Made by a program: the position numbers and the translations under genes | NCBI GenBank assembly: GCA_964601085.1 | Contig: CAZRLN010000006.1 | Location: 1 to 64,000 of the forward strand | Direction of reading: 5' to 3' | From: UBA1444 sp964601085 | Lineage (GTDB): Bacteria > Bacillota > Negativicutes > UBA1444 | DNA length: 64,000 bases | Part shown: piece after piece, positions 51,101 to 60,313 of the stretch | Position numbering within the stretch: position 1 is the first letter of the stretch | Layout of the letters: every line of letters starts with the position of its first letter | Notes under the pieces: generated by a model | Database searches by the model: none | What the model was told of the DNA's origin: nothing | Seen by the model: only the letters and a program-made list of their open reading frames with translations

Positions 51101-52087
51101 ATGATGAATGATAAGGCGATAATGATAACTGGAGGCACGGGTTCTTTTGGGAAAGCTTGTGTGAAGCAAATTCTTAAGCTATATAAACCCCGAAAAATTA
51201 TAATTTTCTCCCGCGATGAGCTTAAACAGTTCGAAATGCAGCAGGAGTTTGGCTCGCCGGTAATGCGTTACTTTATTGGAGATGTTCGTGATGGCGAACG
51301 TCTAAAACAGTCTATGCGTGGAGTGGATTACGTTATTCATGCTGCTGCTTTAAAACAGGTTCCGGCTGCTGAATATAACCCTATGGAGTGCATAAAAACA
51401 AATATATATGGCGCAGAAAATGTTATTAAGGCTGCAATCGATAATGAGGTTGAAAAGGTTATCGCTTTATCTACTGATAAAGCTGCAAATCCCATTAACC
51501 TTTATGGTGCGACAAAACTTGCATCGGATAAGCTTTTTGTTGCAGCTAACAATATTGCGGGGGGACACAAAACGCGGTTTTCCGTTGTTAGATATGGTAA
51601 TGTTGTAGGCTCTCGTGGGTCTGTTGTCCCATTTTTTAAAAAGCTTGTAGCTGAAAAGGCTGAGTTTCTTCCTATTACTCATGAAAAGATGACAAGGTTT
51701 TGGATTACACTACCACAGGGTATCGATTTAGTTTTGAACGGTTTTGCGCGAATGCAGGGTGGAGAAACTTTTGTTCCCAAAATCCCTTCCATGCGGATAT
51801 TGGATCTTGCAGAAGCAGTTGCACCTGGTATGCCAACAAAAGTAACCGGAATTCGCCCAGGGGAAAAATTGCATGAAATAATGTGTCCGGCCGATGATTC
51901 TCATTTGAATTTAGAATTTGAGAATTATTATGTTATTCAGCCAACGATTAGTTTTGTTGCAATGATTGATTATTCCTTAAATAATCTGGGGGAGAAAGGG
52001 AAGCCTGTTGAGCAAGGTTTTGAATATAATTCAGGCACAAACCCCCATTTCTTAAGCGTTGACGAGTTGCGGGAGATGATGCTATGA
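51101..52087 (+). CDS. pseB: UDP-N-acetylglucosamine 4,6-dehydratase (inverting)
   Basis: This 328-residue soluble enzyme catalyses the first step of pseudaminic acid synthesis. It has MITGGTGSFGKACVKQIL, the active-site STDKAANPINLYGATK (D126, K127, Y135, K139) and YGNVVGSRGSVVPFF. It lacks the membrane domain of the CapD-like protein at 16612. The ATG at 51101 follows GAGGTG, and an in-frame start at 51065 is not supported. It overlaps pseC by four bases. Base composition is clearly AT-richer than in the rml operon. Confidence 0.94.
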   Translation: MMNDKAIMITGGTGSFGKACVKQILKLYKPRKIIIFSRDELKQFEMQQEFGSPVMRYFIGDVRDGERLKQSMRGVDYVIHAAALKQVPAAEYNPMECIKTNIYGAENVIKAAIDNEVEKVIALSTDKAANPINLYGATKLASDKLFVAANNIAGGHKTRFSVVRYGNVVGSRGSVVPFFKKLVAEKAEFLPITHEKMTRFWITLPQGIDLVLNGFARMQGGETFVPKIPSMRILDLAEAVAPGMPTKVTGIRPGEKLHEIMCPADDSHLNLEFENYYVIQPTISFVAMIDYSLNNLGEKGKPVEQGFEYNSGTNPHFLSVDELREMML

Positions 52088-53247
52088 AACCGATTCCCTA
52101 TGCGAGACAGTGTATTAGCCAACAGGATATCGATGCCGTTGTTCAAGTACTAAAATCAGACTGGTTAACTCAAGGACCTTCCATCGAGAAATTTGAGCAA
52201 AAAGTGGCAGATTATTGTGGCGCGAAATATGCAATAGCGGTAAGTAGCGCTACGGCGGCTTTGCATATCTCATGCATGGCGGCTGAACTTGCTTCGGATG
52301 ATATTCTTTGGACGTCTCCGAACTCATTTGTTGCATCGGCAAATTGCGGCTTATATTGTGGCGCAAAAGTGGATTTTGTTGATATTGATCCAGAAACCTA
52401 TAATATGAGTTGTGTCGAACTTGCCAATAAATTAAAAACTGCTAAACACAATGGAAATGTTCCAAAAGTTCTCGTGCCGGTCCATTTCTCTGGACAATCG
52501 TGTGATATGGAGCAAATTTCTAGCTTAGCAAAGAATCATGGTATTACAATTATTGAAGATGCATCCCATGCTATTGGGGGGAAATATAAAGGGTTCCCAG
52601 TTGGGTCTTGTAAGTATTCTGATATGACCGTGTTCAGCTTTCATCCCGTGAAAATTATTACTACAGGTGAAGGCGGAATGATTCTTACTAACAGAAGCGA
52701 TTTATACGAGAAATTATTATTGCTTCGTAGCCATGGCATTACAAGGAATCCTAATAAGATGATAGGAGCGTCGGAGGGGCCATGGTACTATCAACAAGTT
52801 GCACTTGGATATAATTATCGCATTACTGACCTTCAGGCTGCACTTGGCAGTAGCCAGATGGACAGATTGGACGAGTTTGTTATTCGGCGTCAAGATCTAG
52901 CCCGGCGCTATGGTGAATTATTGGCTGCCTTACCTGTAAAATTGCCTTTTCAGCATAGAGATGCTTATTCTGCTTATCATCTCTATGTTATTGGATTGAA
53001 ACTGGATCAAATTACAAAAAGTCATTGTCAGGTTTTTGAAGAGTTGCATCACCGAGGCGTGTGTGTTAACTTGCACTATATTCCCATACACACACAGCCC
53101 TACTATCTTGGCTTGGGCTTTAAGAAAGGCGATTTTCCCAACTCGGAACGTTATTACCAGGAAGCGATGAGTTTACCCATGTACTATAGTTTGTCTAATG
53201 AAGAGCAAGAGTGGGTTGTCGACCAACTTAAAGATGTCTTAAAATGA
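52084..53247 (+). CDS. pseC: PseC, UDP-4-amino-4,6-dideoxy-N-acetyl-L-altrosamine transaminase
   Basis: This 387-residue DegT-family PLP enzyme starts KPIPYARQCISQQDIDAVVQVLKSDWLTQGP, the usual PseC N-terminus. It has the PLP lysine K190 in FSFHPVKIITTGEGG and D159 in IIEDASHAIGG. It aminates the PseB product at C4. It is coupled to pseB and to the aldo/keto reductase gene by four-base overlaps. Confidence 0.94.
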   Translation: MKPIPYARQCISQQDIDAVVQVLKSDWLTQGPSIEKFEQKVADYCGAKYAIAVSSATAALHISCMAAELASDDILWTSPNSFVASANCGLYCGAKVDFVDIDPETYNMSCVELANKLKTAKHNGNVPKVLVPVHFSGQSCDMEQISSLAKNHGITIIEDASHAIGGKYKGFPVGSCKYSDMTVFSFHPVKIITTGEGGMILTNRSDLYEKLLLLRSHGITRNPNKMIGASEGPWYYQQVALGYNYRITDLQAALGSSQMDRLDEFVIRRQDLARRYGELLAALPVKLPFQHRDAYSAYHLYVIGLKLDQITKSHCQVFEELHHRGVCVNLHYIPIHTQPYYLGLGFKKGDFPNSERYYQEAMSLPMYYSLSNEEQEWVVDQLKDVLK

Positions 53248-54119
53248 AGATAGGATTAGGTACAGTGCAATTTGGCACCAATTATGGTATATCAAATAAT
53301 GTGGGGCAAACTCCGATACATGAAGTAAAGCGGATTCTGGAGTATGCAGAAAAACGAGGGGTTAAAGTAATAGATACTGCGCCCCTTTACGGTAATAGCG
53401 AAGAAGTACTTGGGACTGCTCTTACCTCACCTGGAAAATTTAATATTGTGACCAAAACTCCCAAATATAACAAAAATATAATTGCGGAAGCTGATATTTT
53501 AGAGTTAGAAGAAACATTTATCCAATCGTTGAAAAAGCTTAATCAAAACAGCATATATGGATTGATTACCCACCATACTAATGACTTGCTGACAGGTAAT
53601 GGTGTAAAATTGTGGAATAAGATGCAGGAGTTAAAAGGTGCAGGTCTGGTAAAAAAAATCGGCGTTTCTGTATATACCTCCGCACAAATCGACCGTGTAT
53701 TGGATTCTTACAAAGTCGATCTGGTACAACTTCCTATTAACGTTTTTGACCAAAGATTAATACAAAGCGGCCATTTGGCAGCCCTAAAAAAGCAAGGAAT
53801 TGAAATTCATGTACGATCCGTATTTTTACAGGGATTACTACTTATGGATGCTGATAATCTGCCAAATTATTTAACATCAGCGAGGCCTCACTTGAAGAAA
53901 TATTATAGTAATTTGCAAGAGTTGAACCTTACTCCGCTTCAAGCGTCTTTAGGCTTTCTCCTTGCTAATGAAAATATTGATGTGGTTTTATGCGGGGTTA
54001 ATACTCTTCAGCAAGCAGAAGAAATTTTTGATGTGGCCTCGGAAAATATTGATGTAGCTAATTTTGAAAGATTCGCGTTGTCTGATGAAAAAATTCTTGA
54101 CCCTTCAAATTGGGGGTAA
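53244..54119 (+). CDS. Aldo/keto reductase family protein in the pseudaminic acid operon
   Basis: This 291-residue TIM-barrel protein starts MKIGLGTVQFGTNYGISN. It has VKVIDTAPLYGNSEEVLGTAL (D and Y of the catalytic tetrad) and IYGLITHHTNDLL, where the usual catalytic His is in HH. The Lys of the tetrad lies in IVTKTPKYN. It has no known role in the basic pseudaminic acid pathway, but such genes often accompany SpsF-like and class III aminotransferase genes in nonulosonate clusters. It may modify the sugar or a nucleotide precursor (inference). Confidence 0.85.
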   Translation: MKIGLGTVQFGTNYGISNNVGQTPIHEVKRILEYAEKRGVKVIDTAPLYGNSEEVLGTALTSPGKFNIVTKTPKYNKNIIAEADILELEETFIQSLKKLNQNSIYGLITHHTNDLLTGNGVKLWNKMQELKGAGLVKKIGVSVYTSAQIDRVLDSYKVDLVQLPINVFDQRLIQSGHLAALKKQGIEIHVRSVFLQGLLLMDADNLPNYLTSARPHLKKYYSNLQELNLTPLQASLGFLLANENIDVVLCGVNTLQQAEEIFDVASENIDVANFERFALSDEKILDPSNWG

Positions 54120-54123
54120 TACT

Positions 54124-54912
54124 ATGATTGTGGCTATATTGCAAGCTCGATTATCATCAAGTCGATTTCCTGGTAAAGTGTTAAAACCCCTACTTGGTGT
54201 ACCGATGTTATTGCGACAGATTGAGAGAGTAAAACGTTCTAAAAATATTGCACAGGTGATAGTCGCAACGAGTACAGAGCATAGTGATGATCCGTTGGCG
54301 AAACTTTGTATCGAAAACGGGATTGAGTGTTATCGGGGAAGTTTAAATGATGTTTTGGATCGATTTTACCATGCTGCGTCGCGCTCTCGAATTAGACCTT
54401 CTCACATTGTTCGACTAACTGGTGATTGCCCCGTTACTGATTGGCATATTATTGATCAGGTTATTGATCTCCATATCGCTGGCGACTTTGACTATACAAC
54501 AAATGCCATTCAATCGACGTTTCCGGATGGACTGGACGTTGAAATAATGAAATATGCAGTACTTGAGCGGACATGGAAGGATGCCACACTGCCTTCTCAT
54601 AGAGAACACGTAACACTGTTCATTAATCAACAGGCAGATCTGTTCAAAATAGGAATTTTAAAGAACGATGTGGATTTATCACATCATCGTTGGACGGTTG
54701 ATGAGCAGAGTGACTTCGAACTCGTTGATATCATCTATAACGCTTTATATCCCTCCAACCCTGATTTTATTACAGCGGATATTTTGGCATTTCTTGATGA
54801 GAATCCGGGTTTAAATTTGCTTAACATTGGTATTGAACGTAATGAAGGGTTAAAGAAGTCAGTTCAAGATGATTACGAATATATAAAAAAGGAAGGGATT
54901 GCAGATGACTAA
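54124..54912 (+). CDS. pseF: SpsF/PseF-like cytidylyltransferase
   Basis: This 262-residue nucleotidyltransferase begins MIVAILQARLSSSRFPGKVLKPLLGVPML. It has VIVATSTEHSDDPLAKLC and TGDCPVTDWHIIDQVIDLH. It should activate pseudaminic acid or a derivative to the CMP-sugar. The start at 54124 follows GGGGGT, and an in-frame ATG at 54064 lies inside the previous gene. The SpsF-type sequence differs from the classical PseF of epsilonproteobacteria, so its sugar specificity is inferred only from context. Confidence 0.82.
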   Translation: MIVAILQARLSSSRFPGKVLKPLLGVPMLLRQIERVKRSKNIAQVIVATSTEHSDDPLAKLCIENGIECYRGSLNDVLDRFYHAASRSRIRPSHIVRLTGDCPVTDWHIIDQVIDLHIAGDFDYTTNAIQSTFPDGLDVEIMKYAVLERTWKDATLPSHREHVTLFINQQADLFKIGILKNDVDLSHHRWTVDEQSDFELVDIIYNALYPSNPDFITADILAFLDENPGLNLLNIGIERNEGLKKSVQDDYEYIKKEGIADD

Positions 54913-56194
54913 TAGATACGCTAATTCAGAGGCGATGCTTAAACAAGCACTAAAAACCATTCCGCTGGGAACTCAAACGTTTAGTAAAAGTAAAATACAG
55001 TATCCGTTAGGGGTTTCTCCTTACTTTATAGCTAAGGGACTTGGTAGTCAGGTTTGGGATATTGATGGAAACCAATATACTGATTTTATTAACAGCTTGG
55101 CTGCAGTGACACTGGGTTATAATGATTCGGATGTAACTGCTGCCGTGCGCTCGCAACTGGAGGATGGGGTTATCTTCTCTTTACCTCATGCGCTCGAGGT
55201 TCAAGTCTCTGAAAAAATCGTGGAAATGGTTCCCTGTGCTGAGATGGTTCGTTTCGGCAAGAACGGATCAGATGCAACATCGGGCGCGATTAGATTGGCT
55301 CGTGCATATACAGGAAGAGATCACGTATTGGTTTGTGGATATCATGGATGGCAGGATTGGTATATTGGCTCAACTCCACGTAATAAAGGTGTACCCAAAG
55401 CTGTTCAAGCATTGACTCACTCCTTTGCTTACAATGATCTAGAATCATTGCAAAAAGCATTTCACGAGTACAAGGATGAAGTTGCAGCGGTTATCATGGA
55501 ACCTATGAATGTTAAAGAACCAGCACTTCATTTTCTTCAAGAAGTGAAAGAGCTCGCTCATAAAAATGGAGCGTTATTTATTTTTGACGAAACGATAACC
55601 GGGTTCCGCTATGCGAACGGAGGAGCACAAGAACTTTTTGGTGTTACTCCTGATTTAGCAACATTCGGAAAAGGTTTGGCAAATGGTTATCCTCTATCGG
55701 CTATCGCTGGGCGGGCGGATGTAATGAGGTATATGGAAGAGATATTTTTTTCCTTTACGTTTGGCGGCGAAGCTCTTTCTCTAGCTGCTGCCCTGGCAAC
55801 AATGAATAAACTGCAAAGGGAACCTGTTATAGCGACCATTGCCAAACAAGGGACAAAGGTATCCTCAGGCTTAAAGGAGATAATCGCAAAACATGAGTTG
55901 AGTCATATTTTGTCCATCTCAGGTCACCCATCTTGGTCATTTCTCATAATGCAAGATGCTGAAGCTTACACGATGTGGGAAATTAAAACATTGTACTTGC
56001 AAGAAATGTTTGAAAGGGGAATTTTGACGCTGGGTACGCAAAATATGAGTTATTCACATAGTGACGAAGATGTCGCGCAACTCCTTTCTGTGTTTGATTC
56101 AGTTCTTGGAGTTCTAAATGATGCGATTTACAATTGTAAATTGCGGGATTATCTCAAATGCAAACCAATAGAACCAGTTTTTAAAATTCGTTAA
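54905..56194 (+). CDS. Class III aminotransferase (glutamate-1-semialdehyde aminomutase-like)
   Basis: This 429-residue PLP protein has the GSAM/omega-transaminase fold. VRFGKNGSDATSGAIRLARAYTGR is followed by VCGYHGWQDWYIG, FDETITGFR (D228) and the PLP lysine K256 in TFGKGLANGYPLSA. It is not needed for standard pseudaminic acid. It may aminate a keto group formed by the neighbouring reductase or provide an amino-sugar variant (inference). The ATG at 54905 lies seven bases after GGAAGGG and overlaps the pseF-like gene. Confidence 0.86.
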   Translation: MTNRYANSEAMLKQALKTIPLGTQTFSKSKIQYPLGVSPYFIAKGLGSQVWDIDGNQYTDFINSLAAVTLGYNDSDVTAAVRSQLEDGVIFSLPHALEVQVSEKIVEMVPCAEMVRFGKNGSDATSGAIRLARAYTGRDHVLVCGYHGWQDWYIGSTPRNKGVPKAVQALTHSFAYNDLESLQKAFHEYKDEVAAVIMEPMNVKEPALHFLQEVKELAHKNGALFIFDETITGFRYANGGAQELFGVTPDLATFGKGLANGYPLSAIAGRADVMRYMEEIFFSFTFGGEALSLAAALATMNKLQREPVIATIAKQGTKVSSGLKEIIAKHELSHILSISGHPSWSFLIMQDAEAYTMWEIKTLYLQEMFERGILTLGTQNMSYSHSDEDVAQLLSVFDSVLGVLNDAIYNCKLRDYLKCKPIEPVFKIR

Positions 56195-56206
56195 TATGTG
56201 ATTTTG

Positions 56207-57265
56207 ATGAACATTGTATTTCGTACGGATTCCTCGGTGGACATAGGAAGCGGTCACTTAATGCGTTGCTTAACGTTGGCTGATTTATTGAAAAAAAATG
56301 GTTGCAACGTTTTCTTCATATGCAAGTCACTTCAGGGAAGTTTTCATTCAATTGTCGAAAATAGAGGCTATATACTAATCCTTATTGAAAATACGGATAA
56401 TTCGCCGCAGGCAGATGCGCTGATGACAATTGAGAAAATTAAGGGGACCGCATGCTCTTTTAACTGGTTGATTGTTGATCACTATGGTCTTGATGTTAAA
56501 TGGGAGAGGGCATTGAGAGCCTATGTCGGCAGTATAATGGTAATAGATGATTTAGCAAATCGAAATCATGACTGCGACGTTTTACTTGATCAAAATTATA
56601 CACAAGATTTTCAAACGCGTTATAATAATTTGGTTCCGGCTTCTTGCAGACTTTTACTTGGGCCGAGATATGCACTGCTTCGAGATGAATTTTTTGACGC
56701 AGTACGCAATATCGGCGAGAGGAATGGCACCGTAAAGCGCGTACTTGTTTTTTTTGGAGGCAGTGATGCTACCGGGGAAACTTTGAAGACACTTAATGCC
56801 TTACAAAAATTTGATTTGACGGGGTTTTTAGTAGACGTGGTTGTAGGCGCTTCGAATCCACATAAAGAATTAATAGAGGAAAAGTGTTCTATCATGCCTG
56901 CCACGCGTTGTTTTTTTCAAATTGATAATATCGCAAGTCTTATGGCTCAAGCTGATTTATCATTAGGGGCAGGCGGTACTGCAACATGGGAACGTTGTTT
57001 CTTGGGACTTCCTACTATTACTATTATTGTTGCATCAAATCAAATTGCTATTACGCAGGCACTGGCTGAATATGGAGCTATATATAATTTGGGATTCAGC
57101 GAGTATGTATCTGAGGGAGACATTTTAAACGCAGTCGAAAAGTTGACCAAAAGTCCAAAAGCTGTCAGGGACATGTCGACGAAGTCAGTGAGTTTGATTA
57201 GAGGCTTGAAAAGAGACAATCACCCACTATTAGCCATCATGAAAAGTGGGCTTAATGATGTTTGA
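56207..57265 (+). CDS. pseG: PseG, UDP-6-deoxy-AltdiNAc hydrolase
   Basis: This protein of about 352 residues starts MNIVFRTDSSVDIGSGHLMRCLTLADLL, with the catalytic H17. LVFFGGSDATGETLKTL and LGAGGTATWERCFLGLPTITI follow, in a GT-B-like fold typical of PseG. It removes UDP from UDP-2,4-diacetamido-2,4,6-trideoxy-altrose. The upstream GTG (56198) is also possible, and neither start has a strong ribosome binding site. The gene overlaps the next one. Confidence 0.92.
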   Translation: MNIVFRTDSSVDIGSGHLMRCLTLADLLKKNGCNVFFICKSLQGSFHSIVENRGYILILIENTDNSPQADALMTIEKIKGTACSFNWLIVDHYGLDVKWERALRAYVGSIMVIDDLANRNHDCDVLLDQNYTQDFQTRYNNLVPASCRLLLGPRYALLRDEFFDAVRNIGERNGTVKRVLVFFGGSDATGETLKTLNALQKFDLTGFLVDVVVGASNPHKELIEEKCSIMPATRCFFQIDNIASLMAQADLSLGAGGTATWERCFLGLPTITIIVASNQIAITQALAEYGAIYNLGFSEYVSEGDILNAVEKLTKSPKAVRDMSTKSVSLIRGLKRDNHPLLAIMKSGLNDV

Positions 57266-57809
57266 CCGTTCTGATTGTATATTGCGTCCAATCAATTTGG
57301 CAGATTTGGAACTCATTTTGAAATGGCGAAATTCTGATAGAATTCGTCAAAATATGTACACAGACAGAATTATAATGATTGAAGAGCATCGCGCTTGGTT
57401 TGATAGGTCGCTTCTTGAAAATTCATGTCAGCATCTAATTTATGAATATCAAAAACAGCCATTGGGCGTTGTTAATATTAACCAAATTGATACCCGCAAC
57501 GGACTGTGTTCATGGGGATTTTATGTTGGTGATGCATCTGCACAACGCAACACCGGCCTTGCCATGGGATTTCTTGCAATTAATCATATTTTTGAAAAAC
57601 TTAGTCTGCGAAAAATATCCAGCGAGGCATTTGCGTTCAATCAAGCAAGCGTTAACTATCATTTGCGGCTTGGATTTATTCAGGAGGGGTGTTGGAAGGA
57701 ACATTTTTATAGAGCAGATAAGTATCAAGATATAATATGTCTTGCTTTGTTCAAGGATCGGTGGGAGGCTATAAAGTCCAGTATCGATAGGAGATGTTTT
57801 GCGAAGTGA
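57255..57809 (+). CDS. pseH: PseH, GNAT N-acetyltransferase
   Basis: This protein of about 184 residues carries a RimJ/RimL-type GNAT domain, with LRPINLADLELILKWRNSDRIRQNMYTDR, GVVNINQIDTRNGLCSWGFYVGD and SSEAFAFNQASVNYHLRLGFIQEG. It N-acetylates the 4-amino group before PseG acts. The start is uncertain among GTG 57246, ATG 57255 and ATG 57258. It overlaps pseG by about 11 bases and pseI by one. Confidence 0.9.
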   Translation: MMFDRSDCILRPINLADLELILKWRNSDRIRQNMYTDRIIMIEEHRAWFDRSLLENSCQHLIYEYQKQPLGVVNINQIDTRNGLCSWGFYVGDASAQRNTGLAMGFLAINHIFEKLSLRKISSEAFAFNQASVNYHLRLGFIQEGCWKEHFYRADKYQDIICLALFKDRWEAIKSSIDRRCFAK

Positions 57810-58867
57810 TGAGCACGGAGATAATTAAAATTGGCGATAGATTTGTGGGATTGCATTCAAAACCTTTTATCATAGCGGAGATGTCAGGAAATCATAATCA
57901 GTCGTTGGGAAGAGCATTGGCTATTGTTGATGCAGCGGTCCGCACCGGAGTAGATGCCATAAAGATACAAACCTACACCGCCGACACAATGACTCTTGAT
58001 ATGGACGAAGGAGAATTTCGCATTCGCGACGACAAAAGCCTATGGAATGGCACCTCATTATATAAACTTTACCAACAAGCTCATACTCCCTGGGAGTGGC
58101 ACAAACCAATTTTCGAACGCTGCGCGCAACAAGGCATTTTATGCTTTAGTACCCCGTTTGATGAAACATCCGTGGACTTTTTAGAAACCCTTAATGCTGC
58201 TTGCTATAAAATTGCTTCTTTTGAGATGAATGATTTGCCTTTGATAAAAAAAGTGGCATCCACAGGGAAACCAATGATTATCTCAACTGGAATGGCAACT
58301 GTCGGGGAAATAGATGAAGCTGTTCTTACTGCAAGGAGGGCAGGGTGTAAAGATATTGTACTATTGAAGTGTACAAGTACATATCCCGCATCACCCCAAA
58401 ACTCCAATATTGCCACCATTAAAAATATGCGTGAGATATTTAGCTGTGAGGTCGGACTATCCGACCACACCTTAGGCATTGGAGCCGCAATAGCTGCTAT
58501 TGCTTCCGGAGCAACAGTTATTGAAAAACATTTTACACTTTCAAGACTTGACGGCGGGGTGGATTCTGCGTTTTCCATGGAACCTCAAGAAATGAAATCC
58601 TTGGTGGAAGAGAGTGAGAGAGCTTGGCAAGCGCTCGGACGAGTTCAGTATGGACCCACTGCACAAGAAGAGGCGTCTTTGCAATTTCGCCGCTCGCTGT
58701 ATATTGCGAAAGACATGAAGGCCGGTGAGCGTCTAAGTAAGGAAAATTTGAAGTCCATTCGACCTGGGTTTGGACTTGCGCCGAAGTATTATGAAACTTT
58801 CTTGGGCAAGATGATTTCTAGGGATGCGGCAAAAGGGACGCCATTGAGCTGGGATTTAATTGGATAA
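57809..58867 (+). CDS. pseI: PseI, pseudaminic acid synthase
   Basis: This 352-residue NeuB-family enzyme condenses the 6-deoxy-AltdiNAc with phosphoenolpyruvate. It has FIIAEMSGNHNQSLGRALAIVDAAVRTGVDAIKIQTYTADTMTLD, the PseI form of the signature, and STYPASPQNSNI. A C-terminal antifreeze-like SAF domain carries SLYIAKDMKAGERLSKENLKSIRPG. The TGATG overlap with pseH indicates coupled translation, and ATG 57794 is an alternative. Confidence 0.94.
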   Translation: MSTEIIKIGDRFVGLHSKPFIIAEMSGNHNQSLGRALAIVDAAVRTGVDAIKIQTYTADTMTLDMDEGEFRIRDDKSLWNGTSLYKLYQQAHTPWEWHKPIFERCAQQGILCFSTPFDETSVDFLETLNAACYKIASFEMNDLPLIKKVASTGKPMIISTGMATVGEIDEAVLTARRAGCKDIVLLKCTSTYPASPQNSNIATIKNMREIFSCEVGLSDHTLGIGAAIAAIASGATVIEKHFTLSRLDGGVDSAFSMEPQEMKSLVEESERAWQALGRVQYGPTAQEEASLQFRRSLYIAKDMKAGERLSKENLKSIRPGFGLAPKYYETFLGKMISRDAAKGTPLSWDLIG

Positions 58868-58888
58868 TTCTTGGATATTGGTGAGGAA

Positions 58889-60307
58889 ATGAAATTGGCT
58901 GAAAAGACAAAAATTTGTTTTTATTCATGGAATAAGTTAACCGACGTTTTCGTGGAGTTAGCTTGTTTAATGCAGTCACAAAACTTTGAAATTGTACATG
59001 CGTATTATGGTGAACGTGAACATGAAAAAATACAACAAAAGTATAACGGCACCTTATATTGTTTGCAACAGAGTTTAAAGGAAAACTGGCACACGCAACC
59101 CGAATCAGATTTTAGTCATTATGAAAGAGAATATGATCTTCCTCCACTGATGCAACTTGTATATGCGGACCGACACATTCGTGAATACTCTGATATGGCA
59201 ACCATTAAGCGATTTGTTTTATTACATATAAAGTTCTGGGAAAACTTTTTTCGTGCAGAGAATCCAGAATATTTGATAAGCGAACCAATTAGTGGTTTAT
59301 CGCTATATATTGCCTATTTAATAGGACGCAAGTATGGATGTACGTATCTGGGGATAACTCACGCAAGAATACCGGGCAAGTTCTATATTTCAGAAGATGA
59401 ATATGGCTATTGCAAAAAGCTTAATAATTTATATTTGAAAAATCGGGACAAAGTCGACGTTGCGATCGCTAAAAAATTTACAGAAGAGTTTATTAGAAAC
59501 AAGATCAAACCAAGTTACATGGTCATTCAGTCTCAGCCTCCTAAGCTGGGGCGCATCAGACGATTTAAAGCCTATGTTAAAATCGACAATGAGATGGATT
59601 ATTTCTACACCAACGGGAATATGAATCTATTGAATATTGCGTTTGAAAAGCTTTCCCAACGAGTTAGGTATACCTATTTAAGATTTTTCCAATCCGTGTT
59701 TTTTGAATATCCGAAGGATGAGGAGTATATTCTTTTTCCGATTCACTTTCAGCCCGAAGCTTCAACAATGGTGCAAACGCCTTTTTTCGAAAATCAAGTG
59801 GCACTCATCGAAAATATCGCGAAGGCACTTCCTATCGGTTGTATGCTCTATGTAAAGGATCATTATGCTGTACTGGGATCAAAGCATCTCAACTTTTACC
59901 GCAGAATGAAAAAGCTTCCTAATGTCCGTTTAATCAATCCTTATGTGGATTCACATTCACTAATTCAAGGGGCAAAAGTTGTTATGACAATTACTGGAAC
60001 CGTTGGGTGGGAGGCTATTATTTATAATAAGCCTGTCATTGTATTTGGAAATGTATTTTACGATGTATATGACAATGTAAATAAAATTACTGATTTAACG
60101 TTGCTTCCTCAACTATTGAGGAAGATATTTCTTCAACAGACATGTTCCGATCGACAATTAAAAAATATCTTTGTAGGGGCATACATTCAGAGTTTATACA
60201 ATGGAGAATTTGATGTTGAGAATCTTGCTATAACAAATTCCTGCATAAACTTGAGAAACATAGTTGCAGGTATTCAACTTTATATCAAAGACCGTAAGGA
60301 GTTATAG
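58889..60307 (+). CDS. Capsule-polysaccharide biosynthesis-like protein (KpsS/LipB-type), member 1
   Basis: This protein of about 472 residues has an N-terminal region of unknown fold. Its C-terminal half has FPIHFQPEASTMVQTPFFENQVALIENIAKALPIGCMLYVKDHYAVLGS and then VVMTITGTVGWEAIIYNKPVIVFGNVFY. The second stretch matches the capsule synthesis (KpsS/KpsC-like, GT-B) family. Some such proteins transfer Kdo or nonulosonic acids. The neighbouring CMP-pseudaminic acid genes suggest it uses that donor (inference). The start is uncertain: ATG 58889, TTG 58895 after GTGAGG, or TTG 58871. It is paralogous to the protein at 61056. Confidence 0.78.
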   Translation: MKLAEKTKICFYSWNKLTDVFVELACLMQSQNFEIVHAYYGEREHEKIQQKYNGTLYCLQQSLKENWHTQPESDFSHYEREYDLPPLMQLVYADRHIREYSDMATIKRFVLLHIKFWENFFRAENPEYLISEPISGLSLYIAYLIGRKYGCTYLGITHARIPGKFYISEDEYGYCKKLNNLYLKNRDKVDVAIAKKFTEEFIRNKIKPSYMVIQSQPPKLGRIRRFKAYVKIDNEMDYFYTNGNMNLLNIAFEKLSQRVRYTYLRFFQSVFFEYPKDEEYILFPIHFQPEASTMVQTPFFENQVALIENIAKALPIGCMLYVKDHYAVLGSKHLNFYRRMKKLPNVRLINPYVDSHSLIQGAKVVMTITGTVGWEAIIYNKPVIVFGNVFYDVYDNVNKITDLTLLPQLLRKIFLQQTCSDRQLKNIFVGAYIQSLYNGEFDVENLAITNSCINLRNIVAGIQLYIKDRKEL

Positions 60308-60313
60308 TAGTCA

